This document shows positions 47,020 to 55,048 of a stretch of DNA of 55,048 nt, piece after piece (within the stretch, counting starts at the first letter, position 1; each line of letters opens with the position of its first letter). The stretch is from DATFPQ01 sp035264765 (lineage in GTDB: Bacteria > Actinomycetota > Actinomycetes > Actinomycetales > Angustibacteraceae). The notes under the pieces are model-generated. The model did no database searches. It had not been told where the DNA came from and was given only the letters and a program-made list of their open reading frames with translations. The translations under genes and the position numbers were made by a program. The stretch is from NCBI GenBank assembly GCA_035264765.1, contig DATFPQ010000023.1:1-55048 (forward strand). The letters are read 5' to 3'.

Positions 47020-49071
47020 TCAGCCCTGCTCGCGCTGCGCGGCCGCAGTGGTCTGCCACGGCACGGCGGCAGGGACGAGGGCCGGCGCCGCGGCAGAGAC
47101 GACGCCCGGCGCCGCAGCCGCGAGGTCCGACCCGGGACGCTTGACCGACAGCGGCAGCAGCGTCTTGCCGGTGGGGCCGACCTGAATCTCCGTGCCGAGC
47201 TGCGGACAGACACCGCAGTCGAAGCACGGCGTCCAGCGGCAGTCGTCGACCTCGACCTCGGACAGCGCGTCCTGCCAGTCCTCCCAGAGCCAGTCCTTGT
47301 CCAGGCCGCTGTCGAGGTGGTCCCAGGGCAGCACCTCGGTGAAGTCCCGCTCACGGGTGGTGTACCAGGGGACGTCCACGGGCTCGTCGGCGAGCGCGAC
47401 CTCAGCCGACCTCATCCAGCGCTCGTAGGAGAAGTGCTCGCTCCAGCCGTCGAAGCGACCGCCGTCGCGCCAGACCTGCTCGATCACCCGGCCGACCCGC
47501 CGGTCACCGCGAGACAGCAGGCCCTCGACGATGCCGGGCTGGCCGTCGTGGTACCTGAACCCGATCGACCGGCCGTACCGCTTGTCGGCGCGGATCTTGT
47601 CCCGCAGCTTGGCCAGCCGCGCGTCGGTGCCCTCGGCGTCCAGCTGGCCGGCCCACTGGAACGGCGTGTGCGGCTTGGGCACGAAGCCGCCGATGCTCAC
47701 CGTGCAGCGGATGTCGCCCTGGCCGCTGACGCGGCGACCGGTCTCGATGACCCGGGCCGCCATGTCGGCGATCTGCAGCACGTCCTCGTCGGTCTCGGTC
47801 GGCAGGCCGCACATGAAGTACAGCTTCACCTGCCGCCAGCCGTTCGCGTAGGCCGTCGCGACGGTGCGGATCAGGTCTTCCTCGCTGACCATCTTGTTGA
47901 TGACCTTGCGCAGGCGCTCGCTGCCGCCCTCCGGCGCGAAGGTGAGCCCGGACCGGCGTCCACCGCGGGACAGCTCGTTCGCCAGGTCGATGTTGAACGC
48001 GTCCACCCGGGTCGACGGCAGCGACAGGCCGGTGTTCGTGCCCTCGTACCGGTCGGCCAGGCCCTTGGTGATGTCCGCGATCTCCGAGTGGTCGGCGCTG
48101 GACAGTGACAGCAGCCCGACCTCCTCGAAGCCGGTGGCGGCCAGGCCGCGCTCGACCATCTCGCCGATGCCCTGGACGCTCCGCTCGCGCACCGGCCGGG
48201 TGATCATGCCGGCCTGGCAGAACCGGCAGCCGCGCGTACAGCCGCGGAAGATCTCCACGCTCATCCGCTCGTGGACGCTCTCGGCCAGCGGCACCAGCGG
48301 CTGCTTGGGGTACGGCCACTCGTCGAGGTCCATGACCGTGTGCTTGCTGACCCGCCAGGGGACGCCGTGCCGGTTCGGCACGACCCGCTGGATCCGGCCG
48401 TCCGGCAGGTAGTCGACGTCGTAGAAGGCCGGGACGTAAACCCCTCCGGTGGCAGCGAGCCGCAGCAGCAGCTCCTCGCGCCCGCCCGGTCGGCCCTCGT
48501 CCTTCCAGTCCCGGATCACGTCGCTGATGGCCAGCACCGCCTGCTCGCCGTCACCGAGGACGGCGGCGTCCAGGAAGTCGGCGACCGGCTCCGGGTTGAA
48601 GGCCGCGTGGCCGCCGGCCAGCACGATCGGGTCGTCGTCGGTGCGGTCGGCGGCGTGCAGCGGGATGCCGGCGAGGTCGAGCGCGGTGAGCAGGTTCGTG
48701 TAGCCGAGCTCGGTCGAGAAGGAGACGCCGAGGACGTCGAAGGCCCGCACCGGTCGGTGCGCGTCCACGGTGAACTGAGGGACGCAGTGCTCGCGCATCA
48801 GCGCCTCGAGGTCCGGCCACACGGCGTACGTGCGCTCGGCGAGCACGTCGTCCACCTCGTTGAGCACCTCGTAGAGGATCATGGTGCCCTGGTTCGGGAC
48901 GCCCACCTCGTAGGCGTCCGGGTACATCAGCGCCCAGCGCACGGAAGTGGCGTCCCAGTCCTTCACCGTCGAGTTCAGCTCGCCCCCGACGTACTGGATC
49001 GGCTTGTTCACCTGCTCCAGCAGCGGCTCCAGCGCCGGGAACACCGACTCGACGGGCGACTCGATGGGCAT
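47020..49071 (-). CDS. TIGR03960 family B12-binding-domain radical SAM protein
   Basis: 683 residues from ATG 49071. The N-terminal cobalamin-binding-like domain includes LMYPDAYEVGVPNQGTMILYEVLN and VLGVSFSTELGYTNLLTALDLAGIPLHA. The radical SAM core has the cluster motif in EIFRGCTRGCRFCQAGMITRPVRERS, followed by LLSLSSADHSEI and FAPEGGSERLRKVINK. KLYFMCGLPTETDEDVL is also typical. The C-terminus has a second Cys motif, CFDCGVC, in WTPCFDCGVCPQLGTEIQVG. The substrate is unknown. Encoded directly before the TIGR03936 gene. Confidence 0.95.
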   Translation of the reverse strand: MPIESPVESVFPALEPLLEQVNKPIQYVGGELNSTVKDWDATSVRWALMYPDAYEVGVPNQGTMILYEVLNEVDDVLAERTYAVWPDLEALMREHCVPQFTVDAHRPVRAFDVLGVSFSTELGYTNLLTALDLAGIPLHAADRTDDDPIVLAGGHAAFNPEPVADFLDAAVLGDGEQAVLAISDVIRDWKDEGRPGGREELLLRLAATGGVYVPAFYDVDYLPDGRIQRVVPNRHGVPWRVSKHTVMDLDEWPYPKQPLVPLAESVHERMSVEIFRGCTRGCRFCQAGMITRPVRERSVQGIGEMVERGLAATGFEEVGLLSLSSADHSEIADITKGLADRYEGTNTGLSLPSTRVDAFNIDLANELSRGGRRSGLTFAPEGGSERLRKVINKMVSEEDLIRTVATAYANGWRQVKLYFMCGLPTETDEDVLQIADMAARVIETGRRVSGQGDIRCTVSIGGFVPKPHTPFQWAGQLDAEGTDARLAKLRDKIRADKRYGRSIGFRYHDGQPGIVEGLLSRGDRRVGRVIEQVWRDGGRFDGWSEHFSYERWMRSAEVALADEPVDVPWYTTRERDFTEVLPWDHLDSGLDKDWLWEDWQDALSEVEVDDCRWTPCFDCGVCPQLGTEIQVGPTGKTLLPLSVKRPGSDLAAAAPGVVSAAAPALVPAAVPWQTTAAAQREQG

Positions 49072-49148
49072 GGCGAAGACCTTCCGGGGACAGCGTGTTG
49101 GGGAGGCACCCAGGGTAACCCCGCCACCACAGGGCCCCGGCGCGCCAG

Positions 49149-50312
49149 TCAGCGCTGGCGGTTGGACATGCCGAGGCGCACGTTCTCGAGCAGGCCGATC
49201 GCCAGCCAGCACGCGAACATGGCGGACCCGCCGTACGACACGAACGGCAGCGGTAGCCCGGTGACCGGCATGATCCCGAGATTCATACCGACGTTCTCGA
49301 AGACCTGGAACGTGAACCAGCAGACGACGCCGACCGCGACCAGCCTCCCGAACAGCTCCTCGGCGCGGCGGGCCACGATCAGGCCACGCCACAGGACGAC
49401 GCCCTCGAGCGCCAGCAGCGCCGCGGAGCCGGCGAAGCCCAGCTCCTCCGCCGCCACCGAGAACACGAAGTCGGTCTGCTGGTACGGCACGAACCCGCCC
49501 TGGGTCTGGGCCCCCTCGAACAGACCCTGGCCGGCGACACCGCCGGCGCCGATCGCGAACCGGACCTGTCGGGTCTGGTAGCCGATGCCCCGCGGGTCGG
49601 CGGTCGGGTCGGCGAACGCGGTGAGGCGGTCCTTCTGGTAGCTGTCCAGGACGTCGGTGCTCAGCGCCGCCCCGATCCCGGCCACGCCGACGAGCAGCAG
49701 GCCCGCGACCCAGCGAGCCGGCGCACCGGAGACCGTGATGACGCCAAGGAGCAGCGCGGCCAGGACGAGCGCGGATCCGAGGTCGGGCTGCAGCATCACC
49801 AGCCCGAGCGGCACCGCCGCCACGAGAAGCGCCAGCACGACGTCGACGTGCCGAGGGACGTCCTCGGTGTCGCGCTTCTCGGACAGCAGCAACGCCATCG
49901 CCACGACCAGCGCGACCTTGGCGAACTCAGACGGCTGCACCGAGAAGCCGGCAGGCAGCACGATCCACGAGTGCGAGCCGTTGATCGTGGAGCCGAGCGG
50001 CGAGAGCACCGCCACCAGACCGGCGATCGAGGCGAGGTAGAGCACTGGGGAGTAGGCGCGCAGTCCCCGGTAGTCGACCAGGGCGACCCCGGCGCCGAGC
50101 ACGATGCCGATGCCCAGGTTGGCGAGGTGCTTGATCGCCAGTGCCTCCCCCATCGACCGGCGGGTGGCCGACCACACCAGCAGGCAGCCCAGCAGCGACA
50201 GCAGGAGCGCGGCGACCAGCAGGGTCCAGTCCAGGCGCACCAGCACGCTGCCGTGCTGGCGCAGCCGCCGGGCGCGGGTGCCGCGGTCGAGCAGGGACGG
50301 CACGGTGCTCAT
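49149..50312 (-). CDS. rodA: RodA, SEDS peptidoglycan glycosyltransferase
   Basis: 387 residues, ATG start. Multi-pass membrane protein of the SEDS family polymerising glycan strands for lateral wall growth with PBP2. Family motifs: GSTINGSHSWIVLPAGFSVQPSEFAKVALVVAMA, LVMLQPDLGSALVL with the catalytic Asp, and QTDFVFSVAAEELGFAGSAALL. NVGMNLGIMPVTGLPLPFVSYGGSAM completes the signature. It lies 25 nt after mrdA, in one operon with mreBCD. Confidence 0.96.
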   Translation of the reverse strand: MSTVPSLLDRGTRARRLRQHGSVLVRLDWTLLVAALLLSLLGCLLVWSATRRSMGEALAIKHLANLGIGIVLGAGVALVDYRGLRAYSPVLYLASIAGLVAVLSPLGSTINGSHSWIVLPAGFSVQPSEFAKVALVVAMALLLSEKRDTEDVPRHVDVVLALLVAAVPLGLVMLQPDLGSALVLAALLLGVITVSGAPARWVAGLLLVGVAGIGAALSTDVLDSYQKDRLTAFADPTADPRGIGYQTRQVRFAIGAGGVAGQGLFEGAQTQGGFVPYQQTDFVFSVAAEELGFAGSAALLALEGVVLWRGLIVARRAEELFGRLVAVGVVCWFTFQVFENVGMNLGIMPVTGLPLPFVSYGGSAMFACWLAIGLLENVRLGMSNRQR

Positions 50313-50337
50313 CCAGGGTCCCCGAGGCGTCGGCTGT

Positions 50338-52515
50338 TCATCGGCCCTCCTCGTCAGGCAGTCCCTCGGTGGGGGCCACCGGTCCCTCCGGAGTCAGGAT
50401 CGTGCCGTCCGGGCGGATGGTCGGCAGGCCCGCAGGCGGCTTGCCATCGGGCAGGGCGGCGGCGTCCTTGGCGCGCTTGTCGCCCTTGACGCCGAAGATG
50501 GCCGCGTAGACCTCGCGCACGATGGGCGCGGACGTGGTCGCGCCGGTGCCGCCCTGGCTGACGACGGCGGTCACCTCGAACTGCGGCTTGTCCGCAGGTG
50601 CGTAGGAGGAGAACCACGACGTGGCCTGCTTGCCGTAGACCTCAGCGGTGCCGGTCTTGCCGGCGACCGGCACCGGGAAGCCGGCGAACGCGCCGGCCGC
50701 CGTACCCGACGTCACCACGCCGCGCAACGCGCTGTGCAGCAGCTTCAGCACGTCGCGGCGGATCGGCACCTTCCCCGCCACCTTCGGCTTCACCCGCGAG
50801 ACCACCCGTCCCGACGGCGAGACCACGGCCTTGGCGACGTGCGGCGTCCACAGCGTGCCGCCGTTCGCGATCGCCGCGTACACCCGCGCCATCTGCAGCG
50901 GAGTCACGCTGACGTCGCCCTGCCCGATCGAGAAGTTGGCCGCGTCGCCACCGCGGAACAGGTAGCCACCGGCGCAGTTCTCCCTCGCGAGCTTGGTCAG
51001 GAACCGGGCCCGGGTCGGGTCGTCCTTCCTCACCTCGGGGAAGCCGCTCTTCGCCTTGCCGCAGTAGTAGCCCTTGGTGGCCTCCCAGTACGCCTTCTTC
51101 CACGCGCGGTCGGGGATCCGGCCCGCGGCGTCATCCGGGAGGTCGACGCCCGTCTTGCGTCCCAGCCCGAACTCCTTGGACATCGCGACGAACGGGTCCT
51201 TGGCGTCGCTGCGGGCGTCCGAGCCACCCAACCGCAGCCAGGTCTCGTACGCGAACTTGTAGAAGATGGTGTCGCAGGAGATGACGATCGCCTGGTGCAG
51301 GTCGATCACGCCATGCGCCGTGGACTCGAAGTTGTGGAAGGCGCGCGAGCCCACCTGGTAGGCGCTGCCGCACTCGTAGCGGCCGTGCAGGTTGTACCCG
51401 CTCTGTACGGCGGCCGGCAGCGAGACCACCTTGAACGTGGAAGCCGGCGGGAACTGGCCCTGGGTGGCGCGCGAGACCAGCGGGGTGCCGGCCTTCTCGT
51501 CGCTGAGCTTCTTCAGCTCCTTGTCGGTGATCCCGCCGAGCCAGACCTTGGGGTCGTACGTCGGGTAGCTGGCCATCGCGACGACCTGGCCGGTGCGCAC
51601 GTCGAGGACGACCACCGCCCCGGAGTCGGCCTTGAGCCGGCCCCGACCCTGCCGGTCGTTGCGCTGCCGGGCCTGCCGGATCCCGTTGGCGAGGGCCTTC
51701 TCCGCGGCGGCCTGGACCTTGGCGTCAATGCTCGTGACGAGGTGGTTGCCGGCCACCGGCTGGGTATCGGACAGCTCATCGATCACCCGGCCGCGGATGT
51801 CCACGCCGACCTCGGTGACACCGGGGGAACCGCGCAGCGCGGCGTCGTACTGCTTCTCCAGCCCGGCCCGGCCGACCCGGTCGGTCCGCTGCAGCTCGGC
51901 GCTGCCCTTGCGCGCCGCCTCTGAGCTGGCTCGCAGCTCTGCGTCGGTGACCGGCCCGAGGTAGCCGAGCAGGTGCGCGGCGTTGACGCCAAGCGGCTGC
52001 GGGATCGTCCGGACCGCCTGGAGCTCGGCCGTGACGCCGGGGAAGTCCTCGCGCCGCTCCATGATCTGCAGCGCGACCCGCGGGTCGACGTCCTCCGCGA
52101 CCGGCACCGGCTGGTACGGCGCGCCGTTGAAGCAGATCGGCTGCTTGGGGGCGCCCCTGGTGCCGCACAGCTGGGTGCGGCCCCAGACGTCGGCGAACGG
52201 ATGGCGGAGCACCTTCGCCAGCCGTCTCACCAGAGCCCGCCCACCGTCGTCGCTGTCCAGCAGCGTGGTGCGGCTGACCGAGACGACGAGGGCCGACCGG
52301 TTGGCCACGAGCGGGCGGCCCCGGTCGTCCAGCACCAGGCCGCGGACGGCAGGCGTGACGATCGCGCGCACCGCGTTCGTCGACGCCGCCGCCCCGTAGT
52401 GCTCGGCGCCCACGACCTGCACCGTGAAGAGCCGGGCGACCAGCGTGACCAGCAGCGACAAGACCAGGACGCCGACGACGAGCAGCCGGGAGTCCGAACG
52501 GCGACGACGGCTCAC
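50338..52515 (-). CDS. mrdA: Penicillin-binding protein 2 (class B transpeptidase)
   Basis: 725 residues from GTG 52515, which overlaps the mreD stop (GTGA). A basic N-terminus and one membrane anchor (about 10-28) precede the dimerisation domain (VRGLVLDDRGRPLVANR). The transpeptidase domain has the nucleophile Ser359 in PPASTFKVVSLPAAV, the second motif as SCD in VISCDTIFYKFAY, and KTG in VAGKTGTAEVYG. The C-terminal end is a Pro-rich cytoplasm-distal tail. The long upstream reading frame to 53004 is a shadow over mreD. Confidence 0.96.
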   Translation of the reverse strand: MSRRRRSDSRLLVVGVLVLSLLVTLVARLFTVQVVGAEHYGAAASTNAVRAIVTPAVRGLVLDDRGRPLVANRSALVVSVSRTTLLDSDDGGRALVRRLAKVLRHPFADVWGRTQLCGTRGAPKQPICFNGAPYQPVPVAEDVDPRVALQIMERREDFPGVTAELQAVRTIPQPLGVNAAHLLGYLGPVTDAELRASSEAARKGSAELQRTDRVGRAGLEKQYDAALRGSPGVTEVGVDIRGRVIDELSDTQPVAGNHLVTSIDAKVQAAAEKALANGIRQARQRNDRQGRGRLKADSGAVVVLDVRTGQVVAMASYPTYDPKVWLGGITDKELKKLSDEKAGTPLVSRATQGQFPPASTFKVVSLPAAVQSGYNLHGRYECGSAYQVGSRAFHNFESTAHGVIDLHQAIVISCDTIFYKFAYETWLRLGGSDARSDAKDPFVAMSKEFGLGRKTGVDLPDDAAGRIPDRAWKKAYWEATKGYYCGKAKSGFPEVRKDDPTRARFLTKLARENCAGGYLFRGGDAANFSIGQGDVSVTPLQMARVYAAIANGGTLWTPHVAKAVVSPSGRVVSRVKPKVAGKVPIRRDVLKLLHSALRGVVTSGTAAGAFAGFPVPVAGKTGTAEVYGKQATSWFSSYAPADKPQFEVTAVVSQGGTGATTSAPIVREVYAAIFGVKGDKRAKDAAALPDGKPPAGLPTIRPDGTILTPEGPVAPTEGLPDEEGR

Positions 52516-53018
52516 CACCGCAACACCTCCGGGGGCTCGGGTCCAACCCTCCGGTCCACGGCGAGGACCGCCGGCACCACCAGCAGGGCGAGCACCGCCG
52601 CGGTGGGCACCGAGGCGGCCAGGCCCGTGACCGAAGTCTGTCCGTTCCGGAGCGCTGCGTCGAGCATCCGGACGCCGACCAGCACCACCGCCGCCGCGGC
52701 CGCCGCCGGGACCGCGGCGAGCCGGGAGTACCGCGCGCGCCGGCTCCACCGCCCGGCCACCGCGCCGGCCAGCCCGTAGCCGAGTGCCGAGACGCCGAGC
52801 AGGCCGGTCGCGGGCGGAGTGAGGTCGGCGAGCAGCCCCGCCAGCACGCCGACGGCCGCACCGACCATGCTGCCCTCGGCCAGGGCGAGGGCCACGACGA
52901 CGAGCAGCATCAGGTCTGGGCCCAGCTCGGCCAGCGGCGACCGCGCCAGGAGCGCGACGTCGACGACGCGGGCGATGAGGAGCAGGCCCGCGACCGTCAG
53001 CCACCGACCCGCGCTCAT
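52512..53018 (-). CDS. mreD: Rod shape-determining membrane protein MreD
   Basis: 168 residues, ATG overlapping the mreC stop as ATGA. Five to six hydrophobic helices; the MreD pattern is seen in RVVDVALLARSPLAELGPDLMLLVVVALALAEGSMVGAAVGVLAGLLADLTPPATGLLGVSALGYGLAG in pieces such as LGPDLMLLVVVALA and GLLADLTPP. It bridges MreC to the rest of the elongasome. Sequence conservation is always low, so context carries part of the call. Confidence 0.9.
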   Translation of the reverse strand: MSAGRWLTVAGLLLIARVVDVALLARSPLAELGPDLMLLVVVALALAEGSMVGAAVGVLAGLLADLTPPATGLLGVSALGYGLAGAVAGRWSRRARYSRLAAVPAAAAAAVVLVGVRMLDAALRNGQTSVTGLAASVPTAAVLALLVVPAVLAVDRRVGPEPPEVLRW

Positions 53019-53974
53019 CGGCGCGGCTCCGTGCTGGCGGAGGGTCGGGTGGTCGTCTTCACGCTCGCGTTTGTGGTCGGTCGCGGGCTTGCCGTGGCGC
53101 GGGGCGTCGCGGTGCGCGACGGTCGCGGCGGCAGCACGGCGTCCCGCGGGTCGGTGCGCGGCGGTTGGACGACCACCCCGACCAGATCGAGCCGGGCGGG
53201 GTCGACGTACGGCTTCACCGTGCCCGCGCGTGACAACGTTCCGGGCGACACGCGCACGTCGCGGACCTCGCCCACGGGCACGCCGGGGACGAAGGGTCGG
53301 TCGCCAGCACTTCCGAGCGTGACAAGGCGGGCACCCCGCCGGACGTCCGTCTGCGCGTCGAGCAGCGACAGCCGCATCGGCGCGCTTCCGGCGCCGGTGG
53401 CCACCCCGATCCGGCCGGTGCCCTCCAGACGGACGCCGACCGAGAAGCCCGGGTCGGTGAGCAGCAGCACGTCGCAGGTCGCGGGCCCCGCACGCAGTAC
53501 GCGTCCCACCAGGCCGTCCCCGTTGAGCACACTCATGCCGGCGCGGACGCCGTCACCGCTGCCGGCGTCGATCGTCACGCGGCGGGCCTCGTCGTGGAGG
53601 GGGGCCACCGCGATGACCCGCGCCGGGACGACCGGGTAACGGCCCAGCCCGGACACCCGCATCAGGGCGTCCAGCTCGGCGATCCGGCGGCGGTCGTCCT
53701 CGGCGGTGCGGGCCTGCAGCCGCAGGGCGTCGTTCTCGCGCTGCAGGGCGTCCAGCTGGCGGCGGGTTCGGCCGGTCAGCCCGCGACCGGCGTCGCCAAG
53801 GGCGCGGGCCAGGCTCGAGGCGCCGCGCTCGGCCGGCCCGAGGACCGCGGCGGCCCCACTCCGCAGCCGGTCGGTGGTGCCTCCCGGGCCCGCGGCCGCG
53901 TCCAGCACGAGGAGCACGACGGTGAGAACCAGAAGCGGCGCGAGCACGGCGCGCGTCCGATGGCGTCGGCTCAT
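53015..53974 (-). CDS. mreC: Rod shape-determining protein MreC
   Basis: 319 residues, ATG start. A membrane anchor (about 9-27) is followed by a coiled coil (RRQLDALQRENDALRLQARTAEDDRRRIAELDALM) and the double beta-barrel domain (VVPARVIAVAPLHDEARRVTIDAGSGDGVRAGMSVLNGDGLVGRVL). A Ser/Thr/Pro-rich tail of about 50 residues ends the protein, as in many actinobacterial MreC. It activates PBP2/RodA from outside the membrane. Confidence 0.95.
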   Translation of the reverse strand: MSRRHRTRAVLAPLLVLTVVLLVLDAAAGPGGTTDRLRSGAAAVLGPAERGASSLARALGDAGRGLTGRTRRQLDALQRENDALRLQARTAEDDRRRIAELDALMRVSGLGRYPVVPARVIAVAPLHDEARRVTIDAGSGDGVRAGMSVLNGDGLVGRVLRAGPATCDVLLLTDPGFSVGVRLEGTGRIGVATGAGSAPMRLSLLDAQTDVRRGARLVTLGSAGDRPFVPGVPVGEVRDVRVSPGTLSRAGTVKPYVDPARLDLVGVVVQPPRTDPRDAVLPPRPSRTATPRATASPRPTTNASVKTTTRPSASTEPRR

Positions 53975-54034
53975 CGCCGGGTCACCGCCGGTCGACGGCC
54001 CTGATCGGGACGGCCGGTCCGCGAAGGACCGCCG

Positions 54035-55048
54035 TCACAGGCGGCGTTCGGGGACAAGCACGCGCTGCAGCGAGTCGAAGTCCTCGACGCACCGGCCGGA
54101 CCCGAGCGCGACCGACATCAGCGGGTCCTCCGCGACGTGGATCGGCATGCCGGTCTCGGCCCGCAGCCGGTCGTCGATGCCCTTGAGGAGCGCGCCGCCA
54201 CCGGTGAGCACGACGCCGCGGTCCATGACGTCGCAGGCAAGCTCGGGCGGGGCCTTGTCGAGCGTCGACTTCACCGCATCGACGATCGCGTTAACCGGCT
54301 CCTCGACGGCCTTGCGGATCTCGTCGCTGTGCACGGTGATGATCTTCGGCAGGCCCGACACCAGGTCGCGGCCACGCAGGTCGGCGGTGGGGTCCTCGTC
54401 CAGCGGGGCGGCCGCCCCGATGCTCATCTTGATCTCCTCGGCGGAGCGCTCGCCGAGCATCAGCGAGTACTCCTTCTTGACGTACTGGATGATCGCCCGG
54501 TCCATCGCGTCGCCGCCGATCCGGATCGACTGCGCCGTCACGATGCCGCCAAGGCTGATCAGGGCCACCTCGGTGGTGCCGCCACCGATGTCGACGACCA
54601 TGTTGCCGGTCGGCTCTTCGATGGGGAGCCCGGCGCCGATGGCGGCGGCCATCGGCTCCTCGATGATGTAGACCCGACGCGCGCCGGCGTGGCTGGCGGC
54701 GTCCTCGACCGCTCGCCGCTCGACGCCGGTGATGCCGCTCGGCACGCAGATGACGATGCGCGGCCGGGCGAACCGCGAGCGCTTGTGCACCCGGTGGATG
54801 AAGTAGCGCAGCATCCGCTCGGTGGTGTCGGCGTCGGAGATAACGCCGTCCTTCAGCGGCCTGATCACGCGGACGTGGCTCGGCGTCCGGCCGATCATCC
54901 GCTTGGCCTCGGCGCCCACCGCGACCATCTTGCCGGTGTGCTCTTCGATGGCCACGACGCTGGGCTCGTCGAGGACGACGCCGCGACCGCGGACGTAGAC
55001 CAGGGTGTTCGCGGTGCCGAGGTCGACGGCCATGTCACGGCCGATGAA
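54035..55048 (-). CDS. mreB: Rod shape-determining actin homologue MreB, 5' end outside window
   Basis: The visible protein starts FIGRDMAVDLGTANTLVYVRGRGVV; intact MreB normally starts with two or three more residues, so only a few codons are missing. Actin-fold motifs: AVDLGTANTLVYV (phosphate 1), VVDIGGGTTEVALISLGG (phosphate 2) and VVLTGGGALLKGID (adenosine motif). Interdomain and polymerisation regions VCVPSGITGVERRAVEDAASHAGARRVYIIEEPMAAAIGAGLPI are standard. The end PLMSVALGSGRCVEDFDSLQRVL is complete. The presence of MreB with MreCD, RodA and PBP2 argues for a rod- or filament-growing cell, or one with spore-wall use as in Streptomyces. Confidence 0.97.
   Translation of the reverse strand, partial: FIGRDMAVDLGTANTLVYVRGRGVVLDEPSVVAIEEHTGKMVAVGAEAKRMIGRTPSHVRVIRPLKDGVISDADTTERMLRYFIHRVHKRSRFARPRIVICVPSGITGVERRAVEDAASHAGARRVYIIEEPMAAAIGAGLPIEEPTGNMVVDIGGGTTEVALISLGGIVTAQSIRIGGDAMDRAIIQYVKKEYSLMLGERSAEEIKMSIGAAAPLDEDPTADLRGRDLVSGLPKIITVHSDEIRKAVEEPVNAIVDAVKSTLDKAPPELACDVMDRGVVLTGGGALLKGIDDRLRAETGMPIHVAEDPLMSVALGSGRCVEDFDSLQRVLVPERRL

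Overview
The window is chromosomal DNA from a high-GC actinobacterium. Codon third positions are almost all G or C, starts are often GTG, and neighbouring genes are commonly coupled by 4-nt GTGA or ATGA overlaps. Gene content is typical of Actinomycetes: hemW, lepA, rpsT, holA, comEC, comEA, degV and leuS, then a gpgP-like phosphatase, rsfS, nadD, proA, proB, obgE, rpmA, rplU, a very large RNase E/G, the TIGR03936/TIGR03960 radical-SAM pair, and rodA, mrdA, mreD, mreC, mreB. I cannot name a genus. Most genes lie on the minus strand, so transcription runs from mreB at the right end towards hemW at the left.

Left part (1-9000): a 5'-truncated DUF3097 gene and a DUF4870 membrane protein (plus strand) face hemW, a MOSC protein and an acyl-CoA-synthetase-like gene whose product lacks the usual C-terminal catalytic lysine. 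Divergent from it is a leaderless M4 metalloprotease carrying a C-terminal emfourin-like (protease inhibitor) domain. It converges on lepA across a hairpin terminator.

Accessory block (9100-18570), between lepA and rpsT: a broken phosphotransferase pseudogene, a urease operon ureABCFGD without ureE, one doubtful small ORF, and a three-gene operon (circularly permuted ATP-grasp, alpha-E, transglutaminase-like) that belongs to a predicted but biochemically uncharacterised peptide-modification system. Its ATP-grasp protein ends in an extraordinary glutamine-rich tail.

Middle (18780-32460): rpsT with terminator; the comEA-comEC-holA-kptA string, with an RNA 2'-phosphotransferase attached to the replication/competence genes; degV; leuS with a structured leader and a possible upstream peptide; a GGDEF protein with a degenerate signature; a secreted SGNH hydrolase; and an AAA ATPase with signs of foreign origin beside a tRNA-Ala(GGC) gene.

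Right part (32545-55048): the conserved gpgP/rsfS/nadD block with a 50-residue membrane protein; an inserted glycosyltransferase/methyltransferase pair, the glycosyltransferase apparently starting at ATC; proA-hypothetical-proB-obgE-rpmA-rplU; RNase E with long repetitive disordered tails and a long leader; the radical-SAM pair; and the cell-elongation cluster, with mreB cut at the window edge. An intergenic repeat occurs twice, after proA and after the TIGR03936 gene.
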